Positions 18,319-30,100 of a stretch of DNA of 34,866 nucleotides are shown one piece after another. The DNA comes from Fuerstiella sp. (GTDB lineage Bacteria; Planctomycetota; Planctomycetia; Planctomycetales; Planctomycetaceae): the NCBI GenBank assembly GCA_029941865.1, contig JAPYTO010000044.1, positions 1 to 34,866 on the forward strand, read 5' to 3'. Both the position numbers and the translations under genes were made by a program. Under the pieces are notes generated by a model. It was given only the letters and a program-made list of their open reading frames with translations, was not told the origin of the DNA and did no database searches. Within the stretch, counting starts at the first letter, position 1; each line of letters starts with the position of its first letter.

Positions 18319-18925
18319 GAAGCCACGCCAGCCAACATCAATCGGATTTCACAAAAGCCACACCGTCTCTTTATCGGCCACCATGCCGGGAAGGCAACGT
18401 TGATATGGAATCTGAGCAGGCGAAAACGACTTTTCAAGGTCACGGACGTCACGATCTCGCCGGCAACACCCGGTAATCGCGACAATCCGTACATATTCCG
18501 CGGAAGATTCGTTCAGGGAAGAACGGACAATTCGTCCCGACGGTGGCGATTCCCCGGTAAGTTGGCAATTCGACAGCCATCCAGTGCGTCGTCAAACTTT
18601 ACTTCTGGGGAAGCGTACATTTAACGGCAAGCCGTAGGCGACTTCGATTTGGCCCGGAAAACCAACGCCTCCGGCTCACCGTTAAACGAATCCGTATGAA
18701 GCGCAACCGCCGCTTTTAGTGTTGACGCTGCACCAGCACGCATTTCGACGTCACTGAAAACCATGGCATTCCTGTCTGCGCGACAGTTCCGTCTGAACAG
18801 ATTTTCAACGCCCCGTGGTCGAATTTCGCCGACTGACTTAATGTCCTTTCTCAACGCGTTTACAATATCGGATCGCTAAAGATCGCATCGCGCCGTTTCC
18901 ACCCTGTTGATGAAGGGATCATTCC
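18319..18925. other. intergenic region upstream of two divergent genes
   Basis: About 600 bases between the GAF-HlyD gene (minus) and the M13 peptidase gene (plus). It must hold both promoters. The only open frame worth noting is a 77-codon minus-strand one (18621-18854). No palindrome cluster or RNA gene was recognised. Confidence 0.5.
18621..18854 (-). CDS. small hypothetical ORF, doubtful
   Basis: A 77-codon frame with a TTG start and no convincing ribosome site. The middle (RAGAASTLKAAVALHTDSFN) looks protein-like, but I recognise no family, signal peptide or membrane segment. It lies just upstream of and in the same direction as the GAF-HlyD gene, so it could be a small partner, a remnant, or chance. 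No Cys-rich or leader/core pattern marks it as a peptide precursor. Confidence 0.2.
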   Translation of the reverse strand: MRKDIKSVGEIRPRGVENLFRRNCRADRNAMVFSDVEMRAGAASTLKAAVALHTDSFNGEPEALVFRAKSKSPTACR

Positions 18926-20974
18926 TTGCTCACTCGTTTTTCACAATACGCCACGATGGCCGCATTTCTGTTCGTGGCCGTTTGCCGTCACGATTCGGCC
19001 GCACAGGATTTGTTTTCCGGCATTGATCCGGACGGGTTCGATCATTCCGTCCGACCGCAGGACGACCTGTATCAACACGTGAACGGCCGCTGGCTGCTGA
19101 GTACTCAGATCCCTGCGGACAAATCGAACTACGGTTCCTTCACGGCCCTGGACGACGCTGCTCGTGAAAACATCCGGACAATCATTGAAGAGGCGACAAA
19201 GAATCCGGTCGATGCCAACGGTCAGAAGGTCGGTGATTTCTACGCCAGCTTCATGAACGAACGGCTCATCGACGAGCGTGGACTGAAATCCATTCAGCCG
19301 GCACTTGATGCGATCGCAAATCTGTCCAGCAGAAAAGACCTGTTTCGCCACTTCGGCCATTTGCAGACGATGGGCATCGGCGGACCAGTCGGATTCTTCG
19401 TATCGACGGATGCCAGGGATTCCAGTCGCTACCTGGCGGCCATTGTCCAGAGTGGAACGACCTTGCCCGATCGGGATTATTATCTTGAGGACGATGAAAA
19501 ATATCTCAGTGCGCGTGTTGCCCTGAAGAACTACATCATAAGACTTTTCGAACTGGCCGGACTGCCGGATGGCAAGTCGTCCGCCGAACAGATTCTGGAA
19601 CTGGAAACCAAACTGGCCAAAGCACAGTGGTCACGTACCGAACTTCGCGATGCGGAAAAGCGATACAACAAATACTCAGTCTCTGATCTGCCGGAACTGA
19701 CGCCCAATCTACCGTGGTCCGTCTTCTTTGACGCTGTTGGTGTTAAGGATCTGGCCGAGGTCAACGTGTTGACTCCCAGTTATTTTCAGGCACTGGAAAC
19801 GATTGGCAATGAGACAAAAATGAACGCGGCGAAGGCGTATCTTTCGTTTCGGTTGCTGGACGGCGTCGCACCTTTGCTGCCGAAACCATTCGTTGATGCT
19901 CACTTCGAACTGCATCGCAAACAGCTGGCCGGAGTGCCGGAGCAAAAGCCTCGCTGGAAACGCGGAGTTGATGCCACAAGTGGCGGCGGGGCAGGGGACT
20001 TCGGTGTGCTGGGCGAGGTCGTGGCTCAAATCTATGTAACCAAACACTTCAAACCGGAAGCCAAGCGGCGGATGGACGAACTGGTTGGCAATCTGATGAA
20101 GGCCTACGAAAACAGCATCGACGACCTGGCCTGGATGACCGATGAAACAAAAATGAAGGCACTGCAGAAGCTGCATAAGATCACCCCCAAGATTGGCTAC
20201 CCGACAAAATGGCGCGACTATTCGAAGCTCGAAATTCGGCCGGACGATTTGATCGGCAACATGAGACGGTCCGCACTGCATGAACATCAGCGCATGATCG
20301 ACAAACTTGGCAAGCCGGTCGACAGGACGGAATGGGGCATGACGCCTCAAACGGTCAACGCCTATTACAATCCCGGCAAGAATGAAATCGTCTTCCCGGC
20401 CGCCATTCTTCAGCCCCCGTTTTTCGACCCCAATGCTGATGACGCTGTCAACTACGGTGGTATCGGAGCGGTGATCGGCCACGAAATCAGTCATGGCTTT
20501 GACGACCAGGGCAGCAAGTACAACGGCGATGGCAATCTGGAAAACTGGTGGACGGACGAAGACCGCACCGCTTTCGAAAAACTGACAGGTCAGCTGGTCG
20601 CGCAATATGCCGGGTATGAGGCGTTGCCCGGGAAAACTCTCAACGGCAAATTGACGCTCGGTGAGAACATCGCGGACCTCAGTGGCATGGCAATCTCCTA
20701 CAAAGCCTACATCCTGTCACTGAACGGCCGAAAGGCACCCGTTATCGATGGACACACCGGGCCACAACGATACTTCCTGGGTTGGAGTCAGATCTGGCGG
20801 CGTCTGTATCGCGAAAAAGAACTTGTGCGCCGACTTGTGGTTGATCCACACTCTCCGTCGGCATTTCGCGGGAACGGTCCTGTCACAAACCTGAACGCTT
20901 TCTACGAGGCATTTGACGTCAAACCCGGCGACAAACTCTACAAGCTTCCCAAGGATCGCATTCAGATCTGGTAA
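18926..20974 (+). CDS. exported M13 (neprilysin-like) metallopeptidase
   Basis: The TTG at 18926 is supported by GAAGGG about eight bases upstream; it yields 682 residues with a signal peptide ending near VCRHDSAAQ. An ATG at 18956 is the alternative. M13 hallmarks follow: the N-terminal RPQDDLYQHVNGRW, PDRDYYLE, VNAYYNPGKNEIVFPA, the zinc site HEISH (H519, E520, H523), GENIADLSG (third ligand E580, D584), and the closing block FFLGWSQIW-like plus NLNAFYEAFDVKPGDK. Such enzymes cut small peptides in the periplasm or outside the cell. Length is normal. It lies alone between the adaptor set and the sulfatases; it could degrade exported peptides, but a link to the neighbouring adaptor locus is only positional. 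Confidence 0.94.
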   Translation: MLTRFSQYATMAAFLFVAVCRHDSAAQDLFSGIDPDGFDHSVRPQDDLYQHVNGRWLLSTQIPADKSNYGSFTALDDAARENIRTIIEEATKNPVDANGQKVGDFYASFMNERLIDERGLKSIQPALDAIANLSSRKDLFRHFGHLQTMGIGGPVGFFVSTDARDSSRYLAAIVQSGTTLPDRDYYLEDDEKYLSARVALKNYIIRLFELAGLPDGKSSAEQILELETKLAKAQWSRTELRDAEKRYNKYSVSDLPELTPNLPWSVFFDAVGVKDLAEVNVLTPSYFQALETIGNETKMNAAKAYLSFRLLDGVAPLLPKPFVDAHFELHRKQLAGVPEQKPRWKRGVDATSGGGAGDFGVLGEVVAQIYVTKHFKPEAKRRMDELVGNLMKAYENSIDDLAWMTDETKMKALQKLHKITPKIGYPTKWRDYSKLEIRPDDLIGNMRRSALHEHQRMIDKLGKPVDRTEWGMTPQTVNAYYNPGKNEIVFPAAILQPPFFDPNADDAVNYGGIGAVIGHEISHGFDDQGSKYNGDGNLENWWTDEDRTAFEKLTGQLVAQYAGYEALPGKTLNGKLTLGENIADLSGMAISYKAYILSLNGRKAPVIDGHTGPQRYFLGWSQIWRRLYREKELVRRLVVDPHSPSAFRGNGPVTNLNAFYEAFDVKPGDKLYKLPKDRIQIW

Positions 20975-20977
20975 TGC

Positions 20978-21032
20978 CCGGCTTCGCCGGATTAGTCGAG
21001 CCGTCTTCGCCGGCCGGTTGGAGCTGACGCTC
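20978..21032. repeat. palindrome pair downstream of the M13 gene
   Basis: CCGGC/GCCGG with loop TTC (20978-20990) lies just past the M13 stop codon and may help end its transcript. The 12-mer GAGCTGACGCTC at 21021-21032 is identical to 900-911. A 282-base gap follows to the sulfatase gene with no other gene. Confidence 0.55.
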
Positions 21033-21256
21033 GGAAGGTGTCAGACCGCTTCCGTTGGTGGCTTCGAAGATGCGTACAACAAACGAGCCGTTGTTTTCTG
21101 CGAAGTGAAGGTGCGGCAATACAAGCGATAAGCGCAAGCGAGTGGGTCTGGTGCGTTTGAGATACACACTTGCTTGCACGGCGGGCCTGTATCAGGAACG
21201 GAAAATCCTCATGAGTCCTCACCCGCAGAGCTGGTAGTTTACAGTTGAGAATTAAG

Positions 21257-23083
<1,827 letters not shown>

Positions 23084-23177
23084 GACGTGGCTTGTTTTTC
23101 CGGCTACGACGACAGCAAATCACCAACGTTTGTGTGGCCGAAACGTCCTGAAACTCTCATTGTCAGAGACTAAACCA

Positions 23178-25247
23178 ATGCGAACAGACACTACCCGAAC
23201 CGGATCGAATTTCATCGTACTGCCGACCGCCGTTCCGGGCGTGTTGCTGACGTGTCTGTTTTGTCTGACACCGCAGCTGCACGCAGCCGATGATCGTCCC
23301 AACATCGTTGTGATCATGGGCGACGACTGGTCATGGCCGCACGCCGGAGTTCTGGGGGATCCCGTGGTTGCGACACCCACTTTCGACCGCATCGCCCGCG
23401 AGGGCGTGTTGTTCGAGAACGCTTTCGTCACCGCACCGTCCTGCACACCTTCACGGTTTGCAGTCGTCACCGGGCAATATCACTGGCGACTGGGGGAAGG
23501 TGACAGCCTTGGCGGTTCACTGGCGGCCGACGTGCCGGTCTATCCGGATCTGCTGGCGCAAGCGGGTTATCGCACCGGTTTCTGCCGTAAAGGCGCGGGG
23601 CCCAGCAAACACACATACCGGGGCAACGATCCCTTTGGCCCACGATTCAAAAACTTCGACGAATTCATGGCCAAACGCAAGGACGACGAACCATTCTGTT
23701 TCTGGTACGGCGCCGGCGAACCACACCGGCCGTACGACTGGCAGGCCAGCCACAACAGCGATCTCGATACAGCAAAGATCGTTGTGCCCGCGTGTCTGCC
23801 CGACAACGAAACGGTGCGCACAGATATTGGCGACTACTACCTGCGCGTACAGAAACTCGACGGCTTCGCCGGACAGATTCTGAAACGGCTGGAAGACAGC
23901 GGCGAACTGGAAAACACGATCGTCGTGATGACCGGCGACAACGGCATGCCGTTTCCGCGCTGCAAAGCGACTCTCTATGACATGGGTACGCGAGTCCCAC
24001 TGGCCATTCGGTGGGGCCAGCGAATCAAGGCGGGCGGCTCGATCAAAGATTTCGTGACTCTCACCGATCTGGCACCCACGTTTCTGGAGGCAACCGGACT
24101 GTCCGTTCCAGCAAACATGACAGGTCAATCGTTGCTGCCGCAGTTGACGACCGAGCATTCCGGATGGGCCGAAACGGCACGCAATCATGTTCTGCTGGGC
24201 CGGGAGCGTCATGTCTATCGGCAGCCCGCTCGAGCCATCCGAACACAGGATTTCTTATATGTCCGCAACTTCTCACCCGACGTCTGGCCGACTGGTGCAG
24301 GGCAAGGTCAGCTCCCGCACTACGATTTTCAAAGCACTCCCTGGCCGACGAAACCGCCGGCATTTTCGTTTGACGTCGATCCCTCGCCAACCAAGCAGTG
24401 GATGCAGGAACATGCCGATCAGAACGACCGCGTTCGCCGACTGAACGAACTCGCGTTTGGCACTCGATTGAACGATGAGCTGTACGATCTCAAACGCGAT
24501 CCGGATCAACTGCAGAACGTGGCCGATGATCCCGATTACGCGCCGGTACGACAGAAACTATCAGATCAACTGACGAACGAACTTCGTGTCAGCAAAGATC
24601 CGCGTTTCTCACTCACCCGGCACGCGACATTTTCCGTGAACGGCTGGACCGTCCATCTGAACGACAAACTCTGGCGTGACGAGGCAGGAAAAACCAAACA
24701 GATGCTGGGCCTGCTGACGGTGCAGCTTGACCGCGTCATCGATGTGGTTCCGTCCGCCGCCCTGAAGCAGCTACGGGCCGTGCCGTTATGGATCAACCCA
24801 TTGTACGACGGAGTCAGACCGACGGCCGAATATCACCCGGGTGCCGGCTGGCTACGCAACAACGGCCGAGACCCCGCGATGGAAAAAGCGATCGAAATCA
24901 CGAACGTGTCGAACTTCGCCTTTGAAGATCGCCGCATGCCCTACCTGCTGCTGCATGAACTGGCTCATGCCTATCACGACCGAGTCCTTGGCTTTGATAC
25001 ACCCGCTGTCGTCGCCGCCTTTGAAGTCGCCCGCGAATCCGGCGGTTACGAAAAAGTAAAACGTTTCAACGGAAGAACGACCGTCATCGACAGAGCCTAC
25101 GCGTTGTCCAATCACAAAGAATACTTTGCCGAATCCACCGAAGCCTATTTCGGAAAAAACGATTTCTACCCGTTCAACCGCGCTGAGCTGAAAACACACG
25201 ATCTGCAGATGCACGACCTGTTAAAAAAACTGTGGGGCGCCGAGTGA
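23178..25247 (+). CDS. exported sulfatase fused to a zincin-like peptidase domain
   Basis: 689 residues from the ATG at 23178, chosen because a clean signal peptide follows (VPGVLLTCLFCLTPQLHAAD). The N-terminal sulfatase part has RPNIVVIMGDDWSWPHAG, C89 in CTPSRFAVVTGQ (formylglycine site), GEPHRPYDW and VVMTGDNGMPFPRCK. It ends near residue 470 after LYDLKRDPDQLQNVADDP. The remaining 215 residues form a second domain: LNDKLWRD, LRAVPLWINP, EYHPGAGWL, then LLHELAHAYHDRVLGFD (H593, E594, H597) and NHKEYFAESTEAYFGKNDFYPF, where a Glu may be the third zinc ligand. It probably shares a transcript with the preceding sulfatase gene and converges on the next gene with a 20-base gap. Confidence 0.92.
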   Translation: MRTDTTRTGSNFIVLPTAVPGVLLTCLFCLTPQLHAADDRPNIVVIMGDDWSWPHAGVLGDPVVATPTFDRIAREGVLFENAFVTAPSCTPSRFAVVTGQYHWRLGEGDSLGGSLAADVPVYPDLLAQAGYRTGFCRKGAGPSKHTYRGNDPFGPRFKNFDEFMAKRKDDEPFCFWYGAGEPHRPYDWQASHNSDLDTAKIVVPACLPDNETVRTDIGDYYLRVQKLDGFAGQILKRLEDSGELENTIVVMTGDNGMPFPRCKATLYDMGTRVPLAIRWGQRIKAGGSIKDFVTLTDLAPTFLEATGLSVPANMTGQSLLPQLTTEHSGWAETARNHVLLGRERHVYRQPARAIRTQDFLYVRNFSPDVWPTGAGQGQLPHYDFQSTPWPTKPPAFSFDVDPSPTKQWMQEHADQNDRVRRLNELAFGTRLNDELYDLKRDPDQLQNVADDPDYAPVRQKLSDQLTNELRVSKDPRFSLTRHATFSVNGWTVHLNDKLWRDEAGKTKQMLGLLTVQLDRVIDVVPSAALKQLRAVPLWINPLYDGVRPTAEYHPGAGWLRNNGRDPAMEKAIEITNVSNFAFEDRRMPYLLLHELAHAYHDRVLGFDTPAVVAAFEVARESGGYEKVKRFNGRTTVIDRAYALSNHKEYFAESTEAYFGKNDFYPFNRAELKTHDLQMHDLLKKLWGAE

Positions 25248-25267
25248 CGTGGAAAAATGCCCGTCCA

Positions 25268-26815
25268 TCAGTCGGATTCGGTCCCTGGTCGCCGCCGAAC
25301 GTATTCAATGGCTCGCAGCACGACGGATGCCTGGTCCGGTGTTGATTCAAAGTGGGGACTAATAGCCAGGACGCGACCCCCGCCATACAGCGATTCCACG
25401 ACGGCCGGTGCGCCGACCATCGTGTTCTTCTGAGGATCATAAACACCGTTTTCTGTGCGGAAGTATGCGAGTGGTGTGTATGCGGGCACTGACGGATCAT
25501 CGCCCGGCGACAGGATGGGACCGTTGTGATAGCTGATGGAATGAAGTCCCCGGATCCCCAATGCGGCTTCACCGTCCTGCGTGACGTCCACATCGATGTT
25601 GGTCGCGGGGCCTCGATACCACATCGACTTGCGGCCCTTGCCGGGAATCTCGACCGTCTTGTTAAACACGGCGGCATTCATCAGGTTCAACGACCAATCG
25701 TAGTGCGACGTACAAAGAAATGCTCCTGCACAAATGCCGACAACTCCGCCACCGTCCCGAACATACTGCCGCACGTGACGTCGTCGCTCTTCACCAATGG
25801 CTTTGCCCTGCTTGCTGCCGGAACCACCGGGAAACAGCAACACGTCAATCTGCGTCAGCACCGTCGGCCGCAGGTCTGCCGGTCCAATGTGACTTACAAA
25901 AAACCCTGGACGATCGTCGATAACGTTCAGTACCTTCGTCTCGTTGGCGCCATGATCATCGAAAATCGCGACTCGCGTGACGTCCAACCTGCCTGCAGGG
26001 ATCAGCAGATCGGCACAGTCAACATCAATCAGGCCGATGCGCTGCAGTGCGGTCGACATCATCCGTCGATGTTGCCGAGTCCGTTTCGAAACCGGCTGAT
26101 CTTTGAACGTCGTTTCCAGAATGAAACTCTTCGCCCCCAGCTGTTCGCGGCACGCTCGGGCGAGACTTCCGTTGACGGGACCGGACTTCGCCAGCAAATC
26201 AAAATGTCGATCCGGTGCTACGTCAGCGTTAACGGCTTGTTGCAAAGCCCGCGCAAATTCGACCTGTTCAGGAAATGCGATAACACTGGATCCGACGGAC
26301 TTCGAATTCAGACGATGAAAATCGAATCCCTCGTGCAGGTCAAACGCCCAATCCGGTTCATGCTCAGTGACGAACTGCCAGATCGCCTGGCACAATGGCG
26401 TCTGTGTCTGAACACGCTCTTTGGTTGGGAAGTTGCGATTGAGGTCTCGTCGAACGCGATCGTTGCGAAAATCAGGGTTCCAGCGAATGTCGGCCAACAG
26501 TCCCAGTCGGTTGACACGAGGCAGCACGACCAGCCTGCCACGGACAATTGGCCAGTGACCGATTTGCAGTGCTGCCCGATACCCGGCCGGCTCATTGCCG
26601 TGAACGCCTCCGATCACAAGCACTGTCGGCCCCGGTTCTCCGCTGTCGATGACCCGCCACGGCGTTTCCCACGTCGTTCCCGTGCCAAGCAAACCTGTTT
26701 GAATTTCGGCGGCCGCGACGCCGATTGGTGCGGAGCACAGGAAAGCCACGAAACACACGGCAGGCAACATGATGCGCTGTCGCAGCAGAGCAAGGGTAAC
26801 AACTGGAATGTGCAT
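25268..26815 (-). CDS. M14-type zinc hydrolase fused to a glutamine-amidotransferase-like (BPL_N) domain
   Basis: 515 residues; signal peptide to about residue 36 (VCFVAFLCSAPIGVAAAE). The first domain is of the succinylglutamate desuccinylase/aspartoacylase (M14/M99-like) type: zinc ligands H72 and E75 in GGVHGNEP, RDLNRNFP (substrate-binding Arg/Asn), H161 in DLHEGFD, and the probable catalytic E234 in FILETTF. The second domain (about 280-510) is class I amidotransferase-like: VAIFDDHGA, DVLLFPGGSGSKQGKAIG, the nucleophile elbow GICAGAF with C362, and the YRGPATNIDV and YFRTENGVYD strands typical of the BPL_N family. Both parts have their active residues. Presumably it trims a peptide, amide or acylated sugar outside the cytoplasm; the substrate is unknown. 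Confidence 0.88.
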   Translation of the reverse strand: MHIPVVTLALLRQRIMLPAVCFVAFLCSAPIGVAAAEIQTGLLGTGTTWETPWRVIDSGEPGPTVLVIGGVHGNEPAGYRAALQIGHWPIVRGRLVVLPRVNRLGLLADIRWNPDFRNDRVRRDLNRNFPTKERVQTQTPLCQAIWQFVTEHEPDWAFDLHEGFDFHRLNSKSVGSSVIAFPEQVEFARALQQAVNADVAPDRHFDLLAKSGPVNGSLARACREQLGAKSFILETTFKDQPVSKRTRQHRRMMSTALQRIGLIDVDCADLLIPAGRLDVTRVAIFDDHGANETKVLNVIDDRPGFFVSHIGPADLRPTVLTQIDVLLFPGGSGSKQGKAIGEERRRHVRQYVRDGGGVVGICAGAFLCTSHYDWSLNLMNAAVFNKTVEIPGKGRKSMWYRGPATNIDVDVTQDGEAALGIRGLHSISYHNGPILSPGDDPSVPAYTPLAYFRTENGVYDPQKNTMVGAPAVVESLYGGGRVLAISPHFESTPDQASVVLRAIEYVRRRPGTESD

Positions 26816-27110
26816 ACAGAATTATTTCCAGGATCACGTGGGCCATGCAAACAGGTCACAACACAAAATGTTCGAGTGACGTCAGAAACCTTCATGGTAT
26901 CTTAACGTGGTCGAATTTGTCGCAGTGATCTACGCTCGCGTACAGGCGAGACGTATCAGAATTACAGTGTCTTGCGAAAATACGTGGCGGCGGAAGTATT
27001 CAAGATCAGAGCCATCAAGTCTCAACTTGACCGCCCCAAGATGGCAACGATCCTGAGCTATTTCTCCGGCGAGGACAGCATTCCGGTTTCGAAATCGATC
27101 CTCGTTCGCA

Positions 27111-30100
27111 CTATTTCCTGTCCAATTGCCTGATCGCCTTTTCGGAAACTTTCCTGTGGGCGTCCGACGCTGAATTACTTGAAAGTATTCGGCGATACAC
27201 AATCCTTGCTTCCTCCTTCCGACCAGCAGCCATCAGCGTGCTGCCTTTGGAAATCAGCATTTCGTGCAGCCAGAATCCCGTTTGCTTTTCAAAGTCGATC
27301 ACGTCAAACAGGCCGAACGCTTCAGCGAGTTTCCCCTGCTTTGTCAGAATGGCCGCAGCACGTTCGACGCTGCGGAATTCGTCCGCAGCGCCGATGCGGT
27401 CCTTGCCTTTGACGTTTTCCAAATAGACTGACAGCGCGCCGAATTCGTCGTTCAGGTTGACCTCGCGGTTGTGCGCCATCGTCGTGCGGATGCTAAGCTG
27501 GATCCGCGTGTCTGGTGTGCCATTCAAGGCCACCTGAAGATCCGAGTCCGCCCTCTCGCCATCCTTTGTCAAGTAATATGCTTTTCCTCGTACGAACGCA
27601 CCTTCACCAACTTGCCAGAACGGCCACTGACTCAGATCTTCCGCTCCGTATTGAGCGACAATCTCCGCCCACATGCGCTGCGTTCCGAGAATCTGCATTC
27701 GCGTGGTCTTTGCGACAGACTCGATCGGAATCTGGCCGGCAAGTCGATCCGCCTGCTCAAAGTCGTTCAGGCTGCCGGCACAACGTGCCGCCTGTTGAAG
27801 CGCCACAGATTTCTGAAAGTCAGTAATTATTTCGGCGTTGCTGACTTCCAGATAAGCCGCGAGTGCATCCTGCCACTTTCGCCCGCGAAACAGTTCCGCG
27901 GCCGCCCGACTGCCAATGATGTAGTCGTTGACCGTCGGATCAGCAGGAAACCTGTGCGACTGCCCGGCGTAGAAGTGAGCGAACTTCAGCGGAACGTGAA
28001 ACCCTCTTTCACCGGTGGGCGAGAACGCGGAGAACTCTGATGCGTTGTCGCGAACCCGCTGGCGGCAGACGTTTACGAACCACGGCAGGCTCTGAGTCGG
28101 TTTGCGGCCGATGACCTGATGGAGCGGATCGTTTTCATCCTGTGTGATTGGGATGCGAATCTCGGCGGTCCAATGATCGTCCCCGATTTTGGTGGCGACT
28201 TCGGCCTTTGACGACCAGTTGAACCACTGATTCCTGGGTGCGCCGCGGTCGAGATCGACCAGTGCGCCGGCGGGGTTGACGGCGATCTGATAGTAGCTGT
28301 GTGAGTCGGTTGCGAGTTCGATTTCGATGGCATCGCCATACCAGATAGCCTGATCACCATTCTTCTCAGTAGCGATATTTACCTTCTCTTCAGGACCTTC
28401 TTCGCAGCGAATTGCGAAGTACAGATCGTTGCCGATCCACTCCGCCATGAAACGCGTCCCGTGTGTCGGCAGTCGACCGGTCTGCAGTTCGCGTAGCCGA
28501 CCGACGGATGCAGCAGGAATGTTGGCCCACGGGCCGTCATCGAGCTCCCCATCAACCACAATCTCGCCACGTTGTTCGACACCACTGACGAGCCGGAGTT
28601 TCGGGACCGGGCCGCGTTTTTGTGCGAGTTGTGTTGCCTTGTTACGCAGACCGTTGAGGTAGTTGTCGATCAACTGAACCCGCTGGCTGTAAACAGAATC
28701 ATTTCGGACGGCGTTCCTGGCATTCGCAAACAGCTCCAGTGCGTGACTGGCATGCTCACCATCTTTCTCCATTTCGCGCCAGTGCTGCTCGCAATAAGCA
28801 AAGAACTTCGCCATTTCAGCGGCGGCCGGCCCATAAAACGTTTCGACGTACTCGTCAAAGAGAGCTCCCGCATCCTGGTCTTTTCCACCCCAGTACATGC
28901 GAGCTGTAAAGTAGAGCAGGAAGTGGTTGTACCCAACGGCGTCCTGCTTGAAGTCCATGGTGATCCAGATGTCCTCGCCTCGCGACTGCCCCTTGGTTTC
29001 GTTAATGCTCTCGCCCAGCAGTCGCGGGAAGTACGCAGGCAGATAGAATCCGCGTCCTGTAAACGGATAATTCTCAAAGATCTCCACCGGGTTGTCCGTC
29101 TTCTGCTGCCATGCTGCACGCAGCCGACGCAGGTCATCGCGCTGATCCGACAACGGCCGGCGACCGCCGACGATGATGACCTGAACGTTGGGCTCCAGCT
29201 TATCAATGTTGGAAGGCGGCTCGGTATAGATCCCGTACGCACAGTTCGAGATCTTCCTGTCTGGATGTGTCTTCCCAACTTCCTTCGCAACCCGATTTAC
29301 AAAATCCCAGACGTAGTTCGACAACATGCCCCGAGAACCGAGAGCGGGAGACTCCTTGCCTTCGCATTTCCTGCACTGACAGATGGCGGTGTAGCCGTCC
29401 GGAGGCATAATCGACACCACGTCCATATTGAAGTGATCCAGCTGCATCCGCGCGAACTGGACCGTCTCCTGAAACAGTTCCTCGTTCGAATAGCACAACT
29501 GGTTGTTCCTGATGTTTGGCTGATTGTGACGTTTGCCGCCGTACAGCGCGAACCAGTCGGGATGGTTGCTGAATGTCCGTTCGTTGTCCGTCATCCCGTG
29601 CAGTCCGTGTGCGGCCTGTCGTCCGTACGGCTGACGCACGCCCAGCCGAAAGCCCCACATCATGACACCGCGTCCATAGACACTGGGGCGAAAATTGAGA
29701 ATGCGCATCGGAAAATCCGGCCGTACAGTTTCGTCAATGTCGGGCAGCGCAATCGACTTCCTCTGCGGCACAATCTCCCCCACATCCCCAGGCATGTACC
29801 AGCGCACTCCGAGACCGCGCAGAAAACCGCACACCGCATTGAAGGACCCGCGTTCATCGTAGGTCCACATGTTGATGTTGCCATCGCTGTCCGTCGTTTG
29901 CTCGCGCGGCGTGCCGAACAGCGAGTCGGGCCCGGAGTAGTGCTTGTGGAGTTGCTTGTGCATGTATCCCCATTGCCTGCCGGTAATCTCATCCCATGCT
30001 GCCTGCATCTTCCCGCTGGCGATGTCGTGATTGCCCCTCGGCCACGGCTCGATAGGCACAAAGTCTGTGTCGTCGCCAATGAGGACCAGCCAGTCTTCAC

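Noticed and set aside
25526..26905. A plus-strand open frame of about 459 codons antisense to the M14/amidotransferase gene
   Set aside because: No motif, no signal, and the opposite strand has all catalytic residues in order.
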